From Herbidospora sakaeratensis (GTDB taxonomy: Bacteria > Actinomycetota > Actinomycetes > Streptosporangiales > Streptosporangiaceae): a stretch of DNA of 64,000 nt. The notes under the pieces were generated by a model. The model made no database searches, was not told the DNA's origin, and worked only from the letters and a program-made list of their open reading frames with translations. Location of the stretch: contig NZ_BBXC01000015.1 in assembly GCF_001570525.1 (NCBI RefSeq), forward strand, positions 124,001 through 188,000. The letters run 5' to 3'. Positions within the stretch are counted from its first letter, which is position 1. Each line of letters begins with the position of its first letter. Below, piece after piece: positions 8,557 through 17,043 of the stretch. Both the position numbers and the translations under genes were made by a program.

Positions 8557-9447
8557 TCACGGCAACGCCGCCACCGTCCGGGCCGCCGGGCGGAGCGTGG
8601 CGTCCTGACTGGGCGGCGCGCCGAACTGGCGGCGGTACTCCCGGCTGAACTGCGACGGGCTGTCGTAGCCGACCCGGTGCCCCACCCCGGCGATGTCGCC
8701 GCCGCCCGCGGCCAGCAGGAGCCGCGCCTCCTGGAGCCGGATCTGCTTCTGGAACTGGATCGGGCTCATCGCGGTGACCGCCTGGAAGTTGCGGTGGAAC
8801 GCCGACACGCTCATGCCCGACAACCGCGCCACCTCCTCCACGCGGAACGGCTGCGCGTAGTGCTCCCGGATCCACCGCACCGCCCGCGCGACGTGGCTGA
8901 GCCCGCTGTCGGCCAGCCCGAGCTGCCGCACCGTCCCGCCCTGCGGCCCGCTCGCGACCAGCCACAGGATCTCCTTGACGACCAGCGGCGCGAGCACCGC
9001 CCGATCCCTCGGCCGCTCGATGAGCCGGAGCAACCGCACGACCGCGTCGAGCAACTCGGCCGGCACGTCGCTGACCGCCAGCCCCGACGCGGCTCCCGCT
9101 TGCCGGGGCACGTCCCCGGCCGCCAGCAGCACTTCCGCCACCGCCTCGGGCCGCAACACCAGCCCGAACCCCAGCGCGGGCGCCTCCCGGGTGGCGCCGA
9201 CGAAGTGCCCGGTGACCGGCAGGTCGACGGAGGCGACGAGATACTGCCCGGCCCGGTAGTCGTAGACCCGGTCGCCGAGCGCCAGCCGCTTCTCCCCCTG
9301 CGCGATGACCGCCAGCACCGTCCCCGACATTGAGGTCTCCGGCGGCTCCGACCGCTCGACCCGGGAGACGAGCACCCCGTCGATGGGCGTGGTCATGTCG
9401 GGCCGGGCGTGCCGGTTCAGCAACCCGCGCAGCTCTTCCATGCTCAT
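8557..9447 (-). CDS. AraC-family transcriptional regulator
   Basis: A 296-residue regulator with an N-terminal AraC_N cupin-like domain (about 20-180, with GVLVSRVERSEPPETSMSGT and GQYLVASVDLPVTGHF) and a C-terminal double helix-turn-helix (about 195-290; FRVEEVARLSGMSVSAFHRNFQAVTAMSP, then VGYDSPSQFSREYRRQFG). It is divergent from the monooxygenase-fold and esterase genes, which it probably controls. A TGTAAT -10-like hexamer lies six bases before the ATG, suggesting a leaderless transcript. Confidence 0.92.
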   Translation of the reverse strand: MSMEELRGLLNRHARPDMTTPIDGVLVSRVERSEPPETSMSGTVLAVIAQGEKRLALGDRVYDYRAGQYLVASVDLPVTGHFVGATREAPALGFGLVLRPEAVAEVLLAAGDVPRQAGAASGLAVSDVPAELLDAVVRLLRLIERPRDRAVLAPLVVKEILWLVASGPQGGTVRQLGLADSGLSHVARAVRWIREHYAQPFRVEEVARLSGMSVSAFHRNFQAVTAMSPIQFQKQIRLQEARLLLAAGGGDIAGVGHRVGYDSPSQFSREYRRQFGAPPSQDATLRPAARTVAALP

Positions 9448-9555
9448 CGCCCGATTACACCGCAGGCGAGAGGATCAGGCAAGCGTTGGCCAGCATCGTG
9501 CTACCTCGGAGCGGCCGGAAGCCGTGTAATTGAAGCACCGACGAGAGGAACGAGC
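9448..9555. promoter_or_regulatory. Divergent promoter region with mirrored GTGTAAT boxes
   Basis: The 108-base gap between the AraC regulator and the monooxygenase gene contains ATTACAC at 9454-9460 and GTGTAAT at 9524-9530. Read toward each gene, both are GTGTAAT, whose TGTAAT resembles a -10 hexamer. On the minus side it sits 6 bases before the AraC start; on the plus side it is about 26 bases before the start and a GAGAGGA ribosome site follows. They may be paired promoters or AraC half-sites. Confidence 0.5.
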
Positions 9556-9873
9556 ATGACCCCCACCTACGGTTTCACCGCCACGATGACCGCCCTGCCC
9601 GGCCGGGGAGACGACCTGATCGCCCTGCTGCTGACCGGCCTGGCGGAGGGCTCCCCCGCCGCGAGCGAGCACTGCCTGGTCTACCTGGTCAGCCGCTCGG
9701 CCACCGACCCCGACGTCGTCCAGGTCACCGAGGGCTGGACCACCGAGGCCGACCACCACCGCCTGTTCGCCGGCGAGACGGCCCAGGCGATGGTCGCCAG
9801 GATCGCCCCGCTGCTCGCGGGCGAGTCCACCTACACCGACCTCACCCCGGTAGCCGGCAAAGCCGCCCTCTGA
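9556..9873 (+). CDS. Antibiotic biosynthesis monooxygenase-fold protein
   Basis: A 105-residue single-domain protein of the ABM dimeric alpha/beta barrel fold: GFTATMTALPGRGDDLIALLLTGL, then HCLVYLVSRSATDPDVVQVTEGWTTEADHH and a late helix FAGETAQAMVARIAPLL. Members are quinol monooxygenases or small stress enzymes; no catalytic claim can be made here. The start at 9556 is supported by GAGAGGA upstream. It is followed 42 bases later by an esterase gene in the same direction and is probably co-transcribed with it under the divergent AraC regulator. Confidence 0.85.
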   Translation: MTPTYGFTATMTALPGRGDDLIALLLTGLAEGSPAASEHCLVYLVSRSATDPDVVQVTEGWTTEADHHRLFAGETAQAMVARIAPLLAGESTYTDLTPVAGKAAL

Positions 9874-9915
9874 CCCCCGCCCGAGCCCGTCCCCGTACCA
9901 CCGAAAGGACCTCCG

Positions 9916-10854
9916 ATGACCCCCGTCCGGCCCGCCGTCGACGCCGAACTGCTCGCCCTGTCCGCCGATCTGCCGTCCATGCCCGAACTGACGCCCGACG
10001 TCGTCGCGATGTTGCGCGGGATGCCGTCGCCGCCGCTCGACGACCTGCTCGCCGGGCGGGAGGTCGAGCGGCGGGAGGTGACCGTCACCGCCGACGACGG
10101 CGCGGAGATCGTGCTGACCGTGCTCGGGCCGCCCGGGGCCGTCGACGCGCCGTGTGTCGTGTGGATCCACGGCGGCGGCATGATCATGGGTGACCGGTTC
10201 GCCAACCTGGACATCCCGCTGGAGTGGCTCGACCGGTTCGGGGCCGTCGTCGTCACCGTCGACTACCGGCTCGCGCCCGACGTCACCGGCGTCACCCTCG
10301 TCGAGGACTGCTACCGGGCGCTGACCTGGGCCGCCGAGAACGCGGCCGAGCTGGGCGCCGACCCGGCGAAGCTCGTCGTCGCGGGCATCAGCGCCGGGGG
10401 CGGGCTGGCCGCCGGGGTCGCGCTGATGGCCCGTGACCGGGGCGGGCCCGCGCTCGCCGGGCAGGTGCTCATCTGCCCCATGCTCGACCATCGCGACGCG
10501 ACGACGTCCACTCTACAGTTCAGCGGCCCGGGGGTGTGGAGCCGCGAGATGAACGCCTACGGCTGGCGGGCCGTGCTCGGCGGGCTGACCGGTGACGACG
10601 TCCCGGCCTACGTCTCCCCGGCCGTCGCCGCCGACCTGTCCGGCCTCCCGCCGGCCTACGTCGACGCCGGTTCGGCCGAGGTCTTCCGCGACGAGGACGT
10701 CGCCTACGCCACCCGCATCTGGGCCGCCGGAGGCCGCGCGGACCTGCACGTGTGGGACGGCGGCTTCCACGGCTTCGACGCCCTCTACCCGGCCGCCGCC
10801 CTCTCCGCGGAGGCCCGCCGAACCCGCACCGCGTGGCTCGACCGGCTCCTCTAG
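9916..10854 (+). CDS. Alpha/beta hydrolase (HSL-type esterase)
   Basis: A 312-residue hydrolase of the hormone-sensitive-lipase group. WIHGGGMIMGD carries the oxyanion HGGG motif, GISAGGG the nucleophile Ser, and the C-terminal HVWDGGFHGFD the catalytic His; an Asp in DAGSAEVFRDED completes the triad. It should hydrolyse small carboxyl esters in the cytoplasm. An AAAGGA ribosome site precedes the ATG. It follows the ABM-fold gene and converges with the penicillin-acylase-family gene. Confidence 0.92.
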   Translation: MTPVRPAVDAELLALSADLPSMPELTPDVVAMLRGMPSPPLDDLLAGREVERREVTVTADDGAEIVLTVLGPPGAVDAPCVVWIHGGGMIMGDRFANLDIPLEWLDRFGAVVVTVDYRLAPDVTGVTLVEDCYRALTWAAENAAELGADPAKLVVAGISAGGGLAAGVALMARDRGGPALAGQVLICPMLDHRDATTSTLQFSGPGVWSREMNAYGWRAVLGGLTGDDVPAYVSPAVAADLSGLPPAYVDAGSAEVFRDEDVAYATRIWAAGGRADLHVWDGGFHGFDALYPAAALSAEARRTRTAWLDRLL

Positions 10855-10877
10855 CCGCGCCGCGCCCGGCGCGACCT

Positions 10878-13373
10878 CTACGGGGTGAGCGTCAGTTCGT
10901 CGGTGGCGGCGCTACGGACGCGGTCCTCGGTGAAGGGCCACGGGGTCGTCTTCCCTTCGGCCCACAGGTCCGCCTGGTCGGTGTAGTTGCCGTTGAAGGC
11001 GTGGCCCGACGCGCCCGTCAGGTTGACCCACGTCGACGCGTCGAGGTCGGCCAGGTCGACGACCATGCGCATCGACGGCACCCAGTTCACCTCGTAGCCG
11101 CCCGACGCGGCGTCCCAGCCGGTCGCGTTGACGGCGTCCTTGCCGCCCGGCAGGCGGTAGGGGCCGCGGTTGAACAACCACTCGATGGGGCCGATGCCGC
11201 TGGTGCCGAAGGTCTCGTTGGTGAGTTCCAGGGTGTGCAGGTCGCCCCACGTCCACGCCTTCGGGTCGTCGCCGAGGGTGCGGCGCAGTTCCTTCGAGGC
11301 GGCCGCGAGGGCGGCGCGCAGGACGTCGTCGCGCTGCTCGGCCCTGGGCGTCCTGACGTCGTCCCACCAGGTGTCGGAGGGGGCGTCGAGGAGCCGGCGG
11401 ACCACTTCCCACCAGCGGTCGTTGCCGCCGGGGCGCAGGTCTTCGGGCAGTTCGTCGTCGAAGGTCAGCGTCAGCAGGTTGCGCCAGACCGCGTTGAAGT
11501 AGGCCGCGGCCGCGCTGTCCTTCTCCTGGGTGAAGTCCCAGCCGGTGAACAACCCCGTGTCGGCGCCGCCGACGCGGGCCAGGTGCGGGACCAGGACGGG
11601 GGCCAGGCCGTTGTGGGAGTCCTGGTGGATCGCCGACATGACGTCCTTGGTGACCTTGCCGGCCGAGATCGCCTGGGTGAGGCGGTCGGCGATGCGCTGG
11701 GAACGGTAGCCGTAGGCCCAGTCGTCGGTGAGGAAGTGGGTGTAGCCGGGGCCGACGACGGCGTTGTTGGCGGTCGCGATGAAGCCCTCTTCGGGGTTGA
11801 ACGCCGTCGGGAGCTCGTCGAACGGGATGAAACCGGTCCACTCCTGTTCGCCGGTCCAGCCCTCGGCGGGCCACTTGCCGTCGCCGCCCGATCTGACCGG
11901 GATCTTCCCTGGGGCCTGGTAGCCGATGTTGCCGGAGGTGTCGGCGTACACGAGATTCTGCGACGGGACCTCGAACTGGGCCGCGGCCTTGCGGAACTCC
12001 TCCCAGTTCGTGGCCCTGCCGAGCAGGAAGATGGCGTTGCCGGTGTTGCCGGGGTCGAGGGCGGTCCAGCGCAGCGCGACCTCGACGCCCGTGGTCTTCA
12101 GCCCGGCGACCGGTTCGAAGACGTCGGAGACGATCGGGCCGTGCCGGGTGGTGCGCACGGTCAGGTCGACCGGCGTGCCGCCCGCGACCTCGATGCGCTC
12201 GGTCCGGGTCTCCAGCGGCGCCCAGGTGCCGGAGATCTCGTACGTGTTCTCGCGCACCCGCTCCAGATAGAGGTCGGCCACGTCGGGGGCGAGGTTGGTG
12301 AAGCCCCACGCGATCGTGCGGTTGTGGCCGATGACGACGCCGGGCAGGCCCGAGAAGGTGAAGCCGGAGACGTCGTAGGGGCAGTCGGCCGACAGGGTGC
12401 GGCAGTGCAGGCCGGCCTGGTACCAGATCGAGGGCATCTTCGGCCCGAGGTGCGGGTCGTTGGCGAGCAGCGGCTTGCCGGTGTCGGTGTGCTCGCCCGA
12501 CACCACCCACGAGTTGGAGCCGATGCCCTTGGGGTCGCCGCCGCTGCCCAGCAGCGACGGCACGGCGTTCAGCGTCGCCGAGACGCGCCGGAGGGCGTCG
12601 GCCGCGGCGACCGGGCGCTCACCCGAGGTGAACGCGCCGTCGCGGACGCCGCCCGAGGCGACGATGGGCCGGTGCCGGTCGTAGGGGTAGGGCGGGAACA
12701 GCTCCTCGACGCGTTCCCTCGGCACGGTCGCGGCGTCGACGGCGCGCTCGATCTCGTCGTCCATGTTCGACCGCAGGTCCCAGGCCATCGCCTTCAGCCA
12801 CGACAACGAGTCGACCGGCGTCCACGGCTCGGGTTCGTAGTCGGCGTTGGTGAGCTTGAGGACCGCGTACTCCAGGCTCCTGGAGGTGTAGCCCTCGTTG
12901 TCCCGCATCCAGGCGTTCACCCCGGCGGCGTAGGCGTCGAGACCCGCCTTCGCCTCCGGGGTGAGGAGGTTGATCTCCTGCTCGGCCACCCGGCGCCAGC
13001 CGAGTGTGCGGACCACCTTGTCGATGTCCAGCGTGGAGTCGCCGAACAACTCCGACAACCGCCCGGCCGTGGTCTTGCGCCGGAAGTCCATCTCCCAGAA
13101 CCGGTCCTGGGCGTGGACGTAGCCCTGCGCCCGGAACAGGTCGGCGGCCGTGTCGGCGTAGATCTGCGGCACGCCGTACGCGTCGCGCCGCACGACGACC
13201 GCCTTGGTGAGCCCCGGCAGCCGCAGCTCGCCGTCGGTCTGCGGGAACGACGCGCGGACCACCCAGACGATCCCGCCGACCGCGACGAGCACGAGTACGA
13301 GAAGCGTCGTGAGCAGCCGCAACGCCCAGCGGAGCGGCCACGAGAACCTCTTGTACGGAGCGAATCTCACCAT
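10878..13373 (-). CDS. Penicillin acylase family protein
   Basis: An 831-residue N-terminal-nucleophile hydrolase. A transmembrane anchor or uncleaved signal lies at about 19-39 (LLTTLLVLVLVAVGGIVWVV). The alpha-chain region has RDAYGVPQIYADTAADLFRA, and GIGSNSWVV at 283-291 places the likely autocatalytic Ser at 286, the first residue of the mature beta chain. The beta chain has the family ANDPHLG and the NLAPDVADLYLER segments. Relatives cleave amides such as beta-lactams, N-acyl-homoserine lactones or lipopeptides. It acts outside the membrane. The substrate is unknown. Confidence 0.92.
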   Translation of the reverse strand: MVRFAPYKRFSWPLRWALRLLTTLLVLVLVAVGGIVWVVRASFPQTDGELRLPGLTKAVVVRRDAYGVPQIYADTAADLFRAQGYVHAQDRFWEMDFRRKTTAGRLSELFGDSTLDIDKVVRTLGWRRVAEQEINLLTPEAKAGLDAYAAGVNAWMRDNEGYTSRSLEYAVLKLTNADYEPEPWTPVDSLSWLKAMAWDLRSNMDDEIERAVDAATVPRERVEELFPPYPYDRHRPIVASGGVRDGAFTSGERPVAAADALRRVSATLNAVPSLLGSGGDPKGIGSNSWVVSGEHTDTGKPLLANDPHLGPKMPSIWYQAGLHCRTLSADCPYDVSGFTFSGLPGVVIGHNRTIAWGFTNLAPDVADLYLERVRENTYEISGTWAPLETRTERIEVAGGTPVDLTVRTTRHGPIVSDVFEPVAGLKTTGVEVALRWTALDPGNTGNAIFLLGRATNWEEFRKAAAQFEVPSQNLVYADTSGNIGYQAPGKIPVRSGGDGKWPAEGWTGEQEWTGFIPFDELPTAFNPEEGFIATANNAVVGPGYTHFLTDDWAYGYRSQRIADRLTQAISAGKVTKDVMSAIHQDSHNGLAPVLVPHLARVGGADTGLFTGWDFTQEKDSAAAAYFNAVWRNLLTLTFDDELPEDLRPGGNDRWWEVVRRLLDAPSDTWWDDVRTPRAEQRDDVLRAALAAASKELRRTLGDDPKAWTWGDLHTLELTNETFGTSGIGPIEWLFNRGPYRLPGGKDAVNATGWDAASGGYEVNWVPSMRMVVDLADLDASTWVNLTGASGHAFNGNYTDQADLWAEGKTTPWPFTEDRVRSAATDELTLTP

Positions 13374-13435
13374 TCCCGGACCTTCCCGCTCATGTGCGCA
13401 TCACAGTATGCGGGTCCGGAAGGGTGTTCTGGTAC

Positions 13436-13972
13436 CTAGCCGGTGATCACGACTTCGGAGAACTGGACCTGGAAGCCCTTGCCGACCGGGGCCGCCGCCA
13501 TCGCGCCGGCGAGGGCGGGCACGTTCGGCGGGAAGTAGGCCAGCCGGAGCAGCGTGTCGGGCTCGCCGCCGTTGACCCCCCAGTTGATGTGCACGGAGTC
13601 GCCCTCGCGGACGAGCTCGAAGGTGACCGAGGTGGTGCCCTCGGGGGCGCGCATCACCGACCAGTCGGAGAAGTCGCGGGTGACGACGGCGCTGATCTGG
13701 ACGGCGCCGTCGACGTACTCCACCCCCGCCTTGATCCAGTTGTTCTCGTCGGCGCGCAGGATGGCCCCGGCCTGGTCGTACTGCTCGGCGTAGTCGGCCG
13801 TGAAGGTGACCCGCACCGTGGCGTCGCCCTCGACGGTGCGGCCGTACATCGGCGCGGTGTCGTAGGTGTAGCCGTAGTGGGTCTGCCGCCACAGGTCGGT
13901 CTCACCGGTGACGGAGAAGGTCAGGGTGTCTCCGTCGGCGGTCCAGCTCGAAGGCTCGTTGATCCACGTCAT
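13436..13972 (-). CDS. DUF1349 domain-containing protein
   Basis: A 178-residue beta-sandwich protein of the DUF1349 (concanavalin-like) family: FSVTGETDLWRQTHYG, then DQAGAILRADENNWIKAGVEY and TRDFSDWSVM are characteristic. The family is often fused to or co-encoded with carbohydrate enzymes, but function is unproven. No signal peptide is seen. It starts 5 bases after the desaturase stop, so the two genes form one operon. The ATG at 13972 is chosen because the family sequence begins there. Confidence 0.85.
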   Translation of the reverse strand: MTWINEPSSWTADGDTLTFSVTGETDLWRQTHYGYTYDTAPMYGRTVEGDATVRVTFTADYAEQYDQAGAILRADENNWIKAGVEYVDGAVQISAVVTRDFSDWSVMRAPEGTTSVTFELVREGDSVHINWGVNGGEPDTLLRLAYFPPNVPALAGAMAAAPVGKGFQVQFSEVVITG

Positions 13973-13977
13973 ATGGG

Positions 13978-14910
13978 CTATTTTGCCGCTTCCCGGGCGC
14001 GCCGGGCCTCTCTCCGCTCCTCGAATTTCCGGGCGGTGATCTCGAGGTTGTCGAGGAACTCGGCGAGCTCCTGGCGGGCCTTCTCGCCCTCGGGGTCGAG
14101 GCCCTCCTTCTCGAAGACCTTCCACTGCCGCAGGACCGGCATCAGCACCTCGTCCTTGTGCGAGCGCAGGTCGTAGATGCCGGCGTGGGCGATGGCCATC
14201 GACATGCGGGCGAACCCGGCCATGCCGGCGCCGGGCATCTGGAAGGAGGTCACCACGTCGGTGATGGCGCGCATGGTCTGGTTCGGGTCGAGCTCCAGGG
14301 CCGCGCCGAGCAGGTTGCGGTAGAAGAGCATGTGCAGGTTCTCGTCGGCGGCGACGCGGGCCAGGATGCGCTCGCACGTCTCGTCGCCCGACGCCTTGCC
14401 GGTGTTGCGGTGGGCGATGCGGGTCGCGAGCTCCTGGAACGACACGTAGGCAAGCTGGCCGAGCATCGTGCCGTACTCGGTCTGGAAGCCGTTCTCCATG
14501 TGCGCCATGCGGGCCCGCTCCAGCGCCGTCGGGTCGAGGGCGCGCGAGGCGATCAGGTAGTCGCGGATGACGATCGCGTGGCGGCCCTCCTCGGCCGTCC
14601 AGCGCCCGACCCAGGTGCCCCACGCGCCGTCGCGGCCGAAGGTGGTCGCGATCTCGTGGTGGTAGCTCGGCAGGTTGTCTTCGGTCAGCAGGTTGACCAG
14701 CAGAGACGTGCGGGCGACGTCGGGGATGGTGGAGTCTTCTGGCCGCCAGGCCGTGCCGCCGAGGATCCCGTCGAAGGTGCGGGCGTCGTCCCACGGGATG
14801 TACTCGTGCGGGAACCATTCCTTGGCCACGCCCAGGTGCCGGTTGAGATTCTCCTCGACGACGGGTTCCAGCTCGATGAGGAATTCCGTCTGCGTCAGTG
14901 CGCGCGCCAT
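13978..14910 (-). CDS. Acyl-ACP desaturase
   Basis: A 310-residue soluble di-iron fatty acid desaturase. The iron ligand motifs are EEGRH (E108, H111) and DENLH (E190, H193), with E160 in SFQE between them. Similarity is to the actinobacterial DesA1/DesA2 stearoyl-ACP type enzymes, which introduce a double bond into ACP-bound acyl chains using oxygen and ferredoxin. ATG 14910 has GGGGAG at a good distance; ATG 14925 is an alternative. Two palindromes directly upstream suggest control by a TetR-type repressor encoded elsewhere. Confidence 0.92.
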   Translation of the reverse strand: MARALTQTEFLIELEPVVEENLNRHLGVAKEWFPHEYIPWDDARTFDGILGGTAWRPEDSTIPDVARTSLLVNLLTEDNLPSYHHEIATTFGRDGAWGTWVGRWTAEEGRHAIVIRDYLIASRALDPTALERARMAHMENGFQTEYGTMLGQLAYVSFQELATRIAHRNTGKASGDETCERILARVAADENLHMLFYRNLLGAALELDPNQTMRAITDVVTSFQMPGAGMAGFARMSMAIAHAGIYDLRSHKDEVLMPVLRQWKVFEKEGLDPEGEKARQELAEFLDNLEITARKFEERREARRAREAAK

Positions 14911-14927
14911 CTCAGCTCCCCACATAC

Positions 14928-14956
14928 TTACGTTTTCGTAACCTACGCTAGCGTAG
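14928..14956. promoter_or_regulatory. Two adjacent palindromes upstream of the desaturase
   Basis: TTACG-TTTT-CGTAA spans 14928-14941 and the perfect 14-base palindrome CTACGCTAGCGTAG spans 14943-14956, one base apart. They sit 18-46 bases before the desaturase ATG, where a repressor would block transcription. Palindromes of this form are typical operators for TetR-family regulators of lipid genes. Confidence 0.65.
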
Positions 14957-15042
14957 CTTTGTGGCGAAAGGTTCCACCCCGTGCACAAGCCGACGCCCCA
15001 GTTCTTGTAGATACCGATGCTTGCCGAGGTAATGTGCGGCAC

Positions 15043-15648
15043 ATGCCCAAAGGTGCACGCGTCTGGATCGGTCTGTCGGTCGGTCTCCAGCTGATCTGGA
15101 GCCTGCCTCTGGCGGTCTTCATGTACGTCCTCTGGACGAACGGCGGTGCGCAGGTCAACCTCACCATGTCCATCGTCTTTGGAACGCTCTCCCTCGCCGT
15201 CGTGGTGGCACTCGTTCTCACGATCGCGGCGTGGCGGCGCACCGACGCCCGCGAACGCGCGCTGCGCGAGAACGGCCTGCGCGCCGAAGCGGTGGTGACC
15301 GACGTGGTGCCGACCGGCGTGCGGGTCAACAACCAGCTCATGTACCGGCTGATCGGGCACGTGCCCGACGTGCCCGGCATGGAACTGCGCCAGTCGACCA
15401 TCTGGCCGGTGCCGCCGGGCACCCGCCTGACCATCGCCTACAGCCCCGACCGCCCGGGCCGGCCGCTGATCCTCGACGACCTGAAGTCGCTCGCCCACCG
15501 GATGCGCGTCGGCCCGGTGCCGCCGCTGGCGACGGGCGCCGACGCGGTCATCCAGCGGCTGACCCAGCTCGACGGGCTGCGGCAGTCGGGCGCCATCTCC
15601 GACGAGGAGTTCGACCGGCTGAAGTCCGACGTCATGGACGGGCGCTAG
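15043..15648 (+). CDS. Membrane protein with C-terminal SHOCT domain
   Basis: A 201-residue protein with two transmembrane helices near the N-terminus (about 8-30 and 42-62), a middle region (AEAVVTDVVPTGVRVNNQ, IAYSPDRPG) resembling DUF3592-type extracytoplasmic modules, and a C-terminal SHOCT motif (RLTQLDGLRQSGAISDEEFD). SHOCT domains are oligomerisation elements common in actinomycete membrane proteins. Function is unknown. A GTG three codons upstream (15034) is an alternative start. The 3' end overlaps the convergent hydrolase gene by 17 bases. Confidence 0.82.
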   Translation: MPKGARVWIGLSVGLQLIWSLPLAVFMYVLWTNGGAQVNLTMSIVFGTLSLAVVVALVLTIAAWRRTDARERALRENGLRAEAVVTDVVPTGVRVNNQLMYRLIGHVPDVPGMELRQSTIWPVPPGTRLTIAYSPDRPGRPLILDDLKSLAHRMRVGPVPPLATGADAVIQRLTQLDGLRQSGAISDEEFDRLKSDVMDGR

Positions 15649-16555
15649 TTCCCGTGTGCGCGCGGACCAGCGCGATCACGAGACCGGCGGTGCGGGCCAG
15701 ATGGGTGCGGCCGTCGGGCAGGAGCGCCGCCGGGTCGATGTAGCTGCGCCGCCCCATGTGGGTGGCCGGGTCGAGCCGGTGCGTGGTGACCTTCCCCGCG
15801 CGCACGGCCCGGTTCCAGCCGCTGCGGCGCAGCAGCGGCCAGCGCTGGGGGAAGATCCAGACGGAGACCCGCTCGATGACGTCGGCGGCGCTGGTGAGCC
15901 GGTGCAGACCGCAGGCGCCGGTGAGGTCGTTGGCGCCGTTGTGGAACCCGCCGATGGTGATCAGCAGGATCGGGACGCCGAGCCGCGCCCGCAGTTCCCC
16001 GGCCGCACCGGTGGCGACCTGCGCGCCGCCGCTGTAGCCGAGCAGCACCACGGGGACGCCGCTGCCGGGCCGGTGGCCGGCCAGGCGCAACTGCGCGGCG
16101 ATCTGCGCACCCACCGCGCCGTTGTAGAGCGGACGGTACCGGCGGTCGGCGGCGACGAAGATCTGCATGACGTTGTGCAGGAACAGCAGCAGCCCCGCAT
16201 GGCGCCGGATCCAGTCCCACACCGGCCGGCCGGCGAGCGGCTCGGCCAGCGGCGAGTAGGGCTGCACCTGACCCAGCACCCGCAACTCCGGGGCCCCGTC
16301 GATCAGGGCCTTCACCAACTGGCCGCCGTCGCGGCTGTCGCGGAACCGGCGTTTCCCGATGCCGTCGAGGTAGACCAGGTAGGCGGCCGGTGGACGGCCG
16401 GGGTCGGCGCCCCGGGCGTACGGCATCCCGTGGGGCAACTCGGTGACCGGGGTGCGCCAGCCCGCGGTGTAGGCCAGCACCTCGTAGCGGGCCAGCAGCG
16501 CCTCGGCGAGCAGGACTGGGCCGAGCACCAGGACGAACAGCGGGAACTCGATCAC
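15632..16555 (-). CDS. Alpha/beta hydrolase-like membrane-associated protein
   Basis: A 307-residue protein. A hydrophobic N-terminal segment (VIEFPLFVLVLGPVLLAEALLA) suggests a membrane anchor, and VPVVLLGYSGGAQVATGAAG is a nucleophile elbow (GYSGG) typical of lipases and hydrolases. PYARGADPGRPPAAYLVYLDGIG precedes it. The substrate is unknown, but its position after a patatin and a glycosyltransferase suggests lipid or glycolipid metabolism. The GTG start at 16555 shares GTGA with the stop of the upstream membrane-protein gene, so translation is coupled. Confidence 0.7.
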   Translation of the reverse strand: MIEFPLFVLVLGPVLLAEALLARYEVLAYTAGWRTPVTELPHGMPYARGADPGRPPAAYLVYLDGIGKRRFRDSRDGGQLVKALIDGAPELRVLGQVQPYSPLAEPLAGRPVWDWIRRHAGLLLFLHNVMQIFVAADRRYRPLYNGAVGAQIAAQLRLAGHRPGSGVPVVLLGYSGGAQVATGAAGELRARLGVPILLITIGGFHNGANDLTGACGLHRLTSAADVIERVSVWIFPQRWPLLRRSGWNRAVRAGKVTTHRLDPATHMGRRSYIDPAALLPDGRTHLARTAGLVIALVRAHTGTSARP

Positions 16556-17043
16556 ATGACCAGCCCCCTGACCGGCACGCCGCCGGTCGCCGCGACCAGG
16601 CGGCGCACCGCCTCGATGGCGGTGCCGAGCCCGGCCCCGGCGACGGCCACGCAGCCCGCGGCGGCCCACCAGCCGAGACCCGTCGCCGCGGCGAGCGGGG
16701 CGACCAGGCCCAGCCCAACCTTCACGAAGAGCAGCAGGTGCAGCAGCGGCCCGAGCAGCGGGAACGCCAGCACGGCGGCGAGCAGCAGCGGGGCGACCAG
16801 GCCGGGCGTCCAGGCCAGCGTGGTGACGTCGGACATCGGGGCCGACCGCACCAGCTCGGCGAGCGTCCAGGCGGTCAGCGGCCAGAGCGCGAAGGCCGTG
16901 CCCTCGACCACCGCGCCCGACAGCAGGAGCAGCACGGCGTGCGACCGCGACTGGCCGGGCCGGCGGGCGACCATGGGCAGGATCCGCCCGGCGGCCTCCG
17001 ACAACCCGGCGAGCAGCAGCATCACGACGAGGACAGGCGACAT
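16552..17043 (-). CDS. Integral membrane protein, unknown function
   Basis: A 163-residue protein made mostly of four or five hydrophobic helices (VLVVMLLLAGLSEAAGRILP, HAVLLLLSGAVVEGTAF, LVAPLLLAAVLAFPLLGPLL, LGWWAAAGCVAVAGAGLG). I do not recognise a family. It begins within the 3' end of the glycosyltransferase gene (22-base overlap) and its stop overlaps the start of the hydrolase gene. Its place in this coupled operon suggests it works with their lipid or glycolipid products. Confidence 0.7.
   Translation of the reverse strand: MSPVLVVMLLLAGLSEAAGRILPMVARRPGQSRSHAVLLLLSGAVVEGTAFALWPLTAWTLAELVRSAPMSDVTTLAWTPGLVAPLLLAAVLAFPLLGPLLHLLLFVKVGLGLVAPLAAATGLGWWAAAGCVAVAGAGLGTAIEAVRRLVAATGGVPVRGLVM

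Noticed and set aside
10752-13439. An 895-codon open frame antisense to the penicillin-acylase-family gene
   Set aside because: Shadow frame: low-complexity Val/Gly/Arg composition, no start context, and it would cover a well-supported hydrolase.
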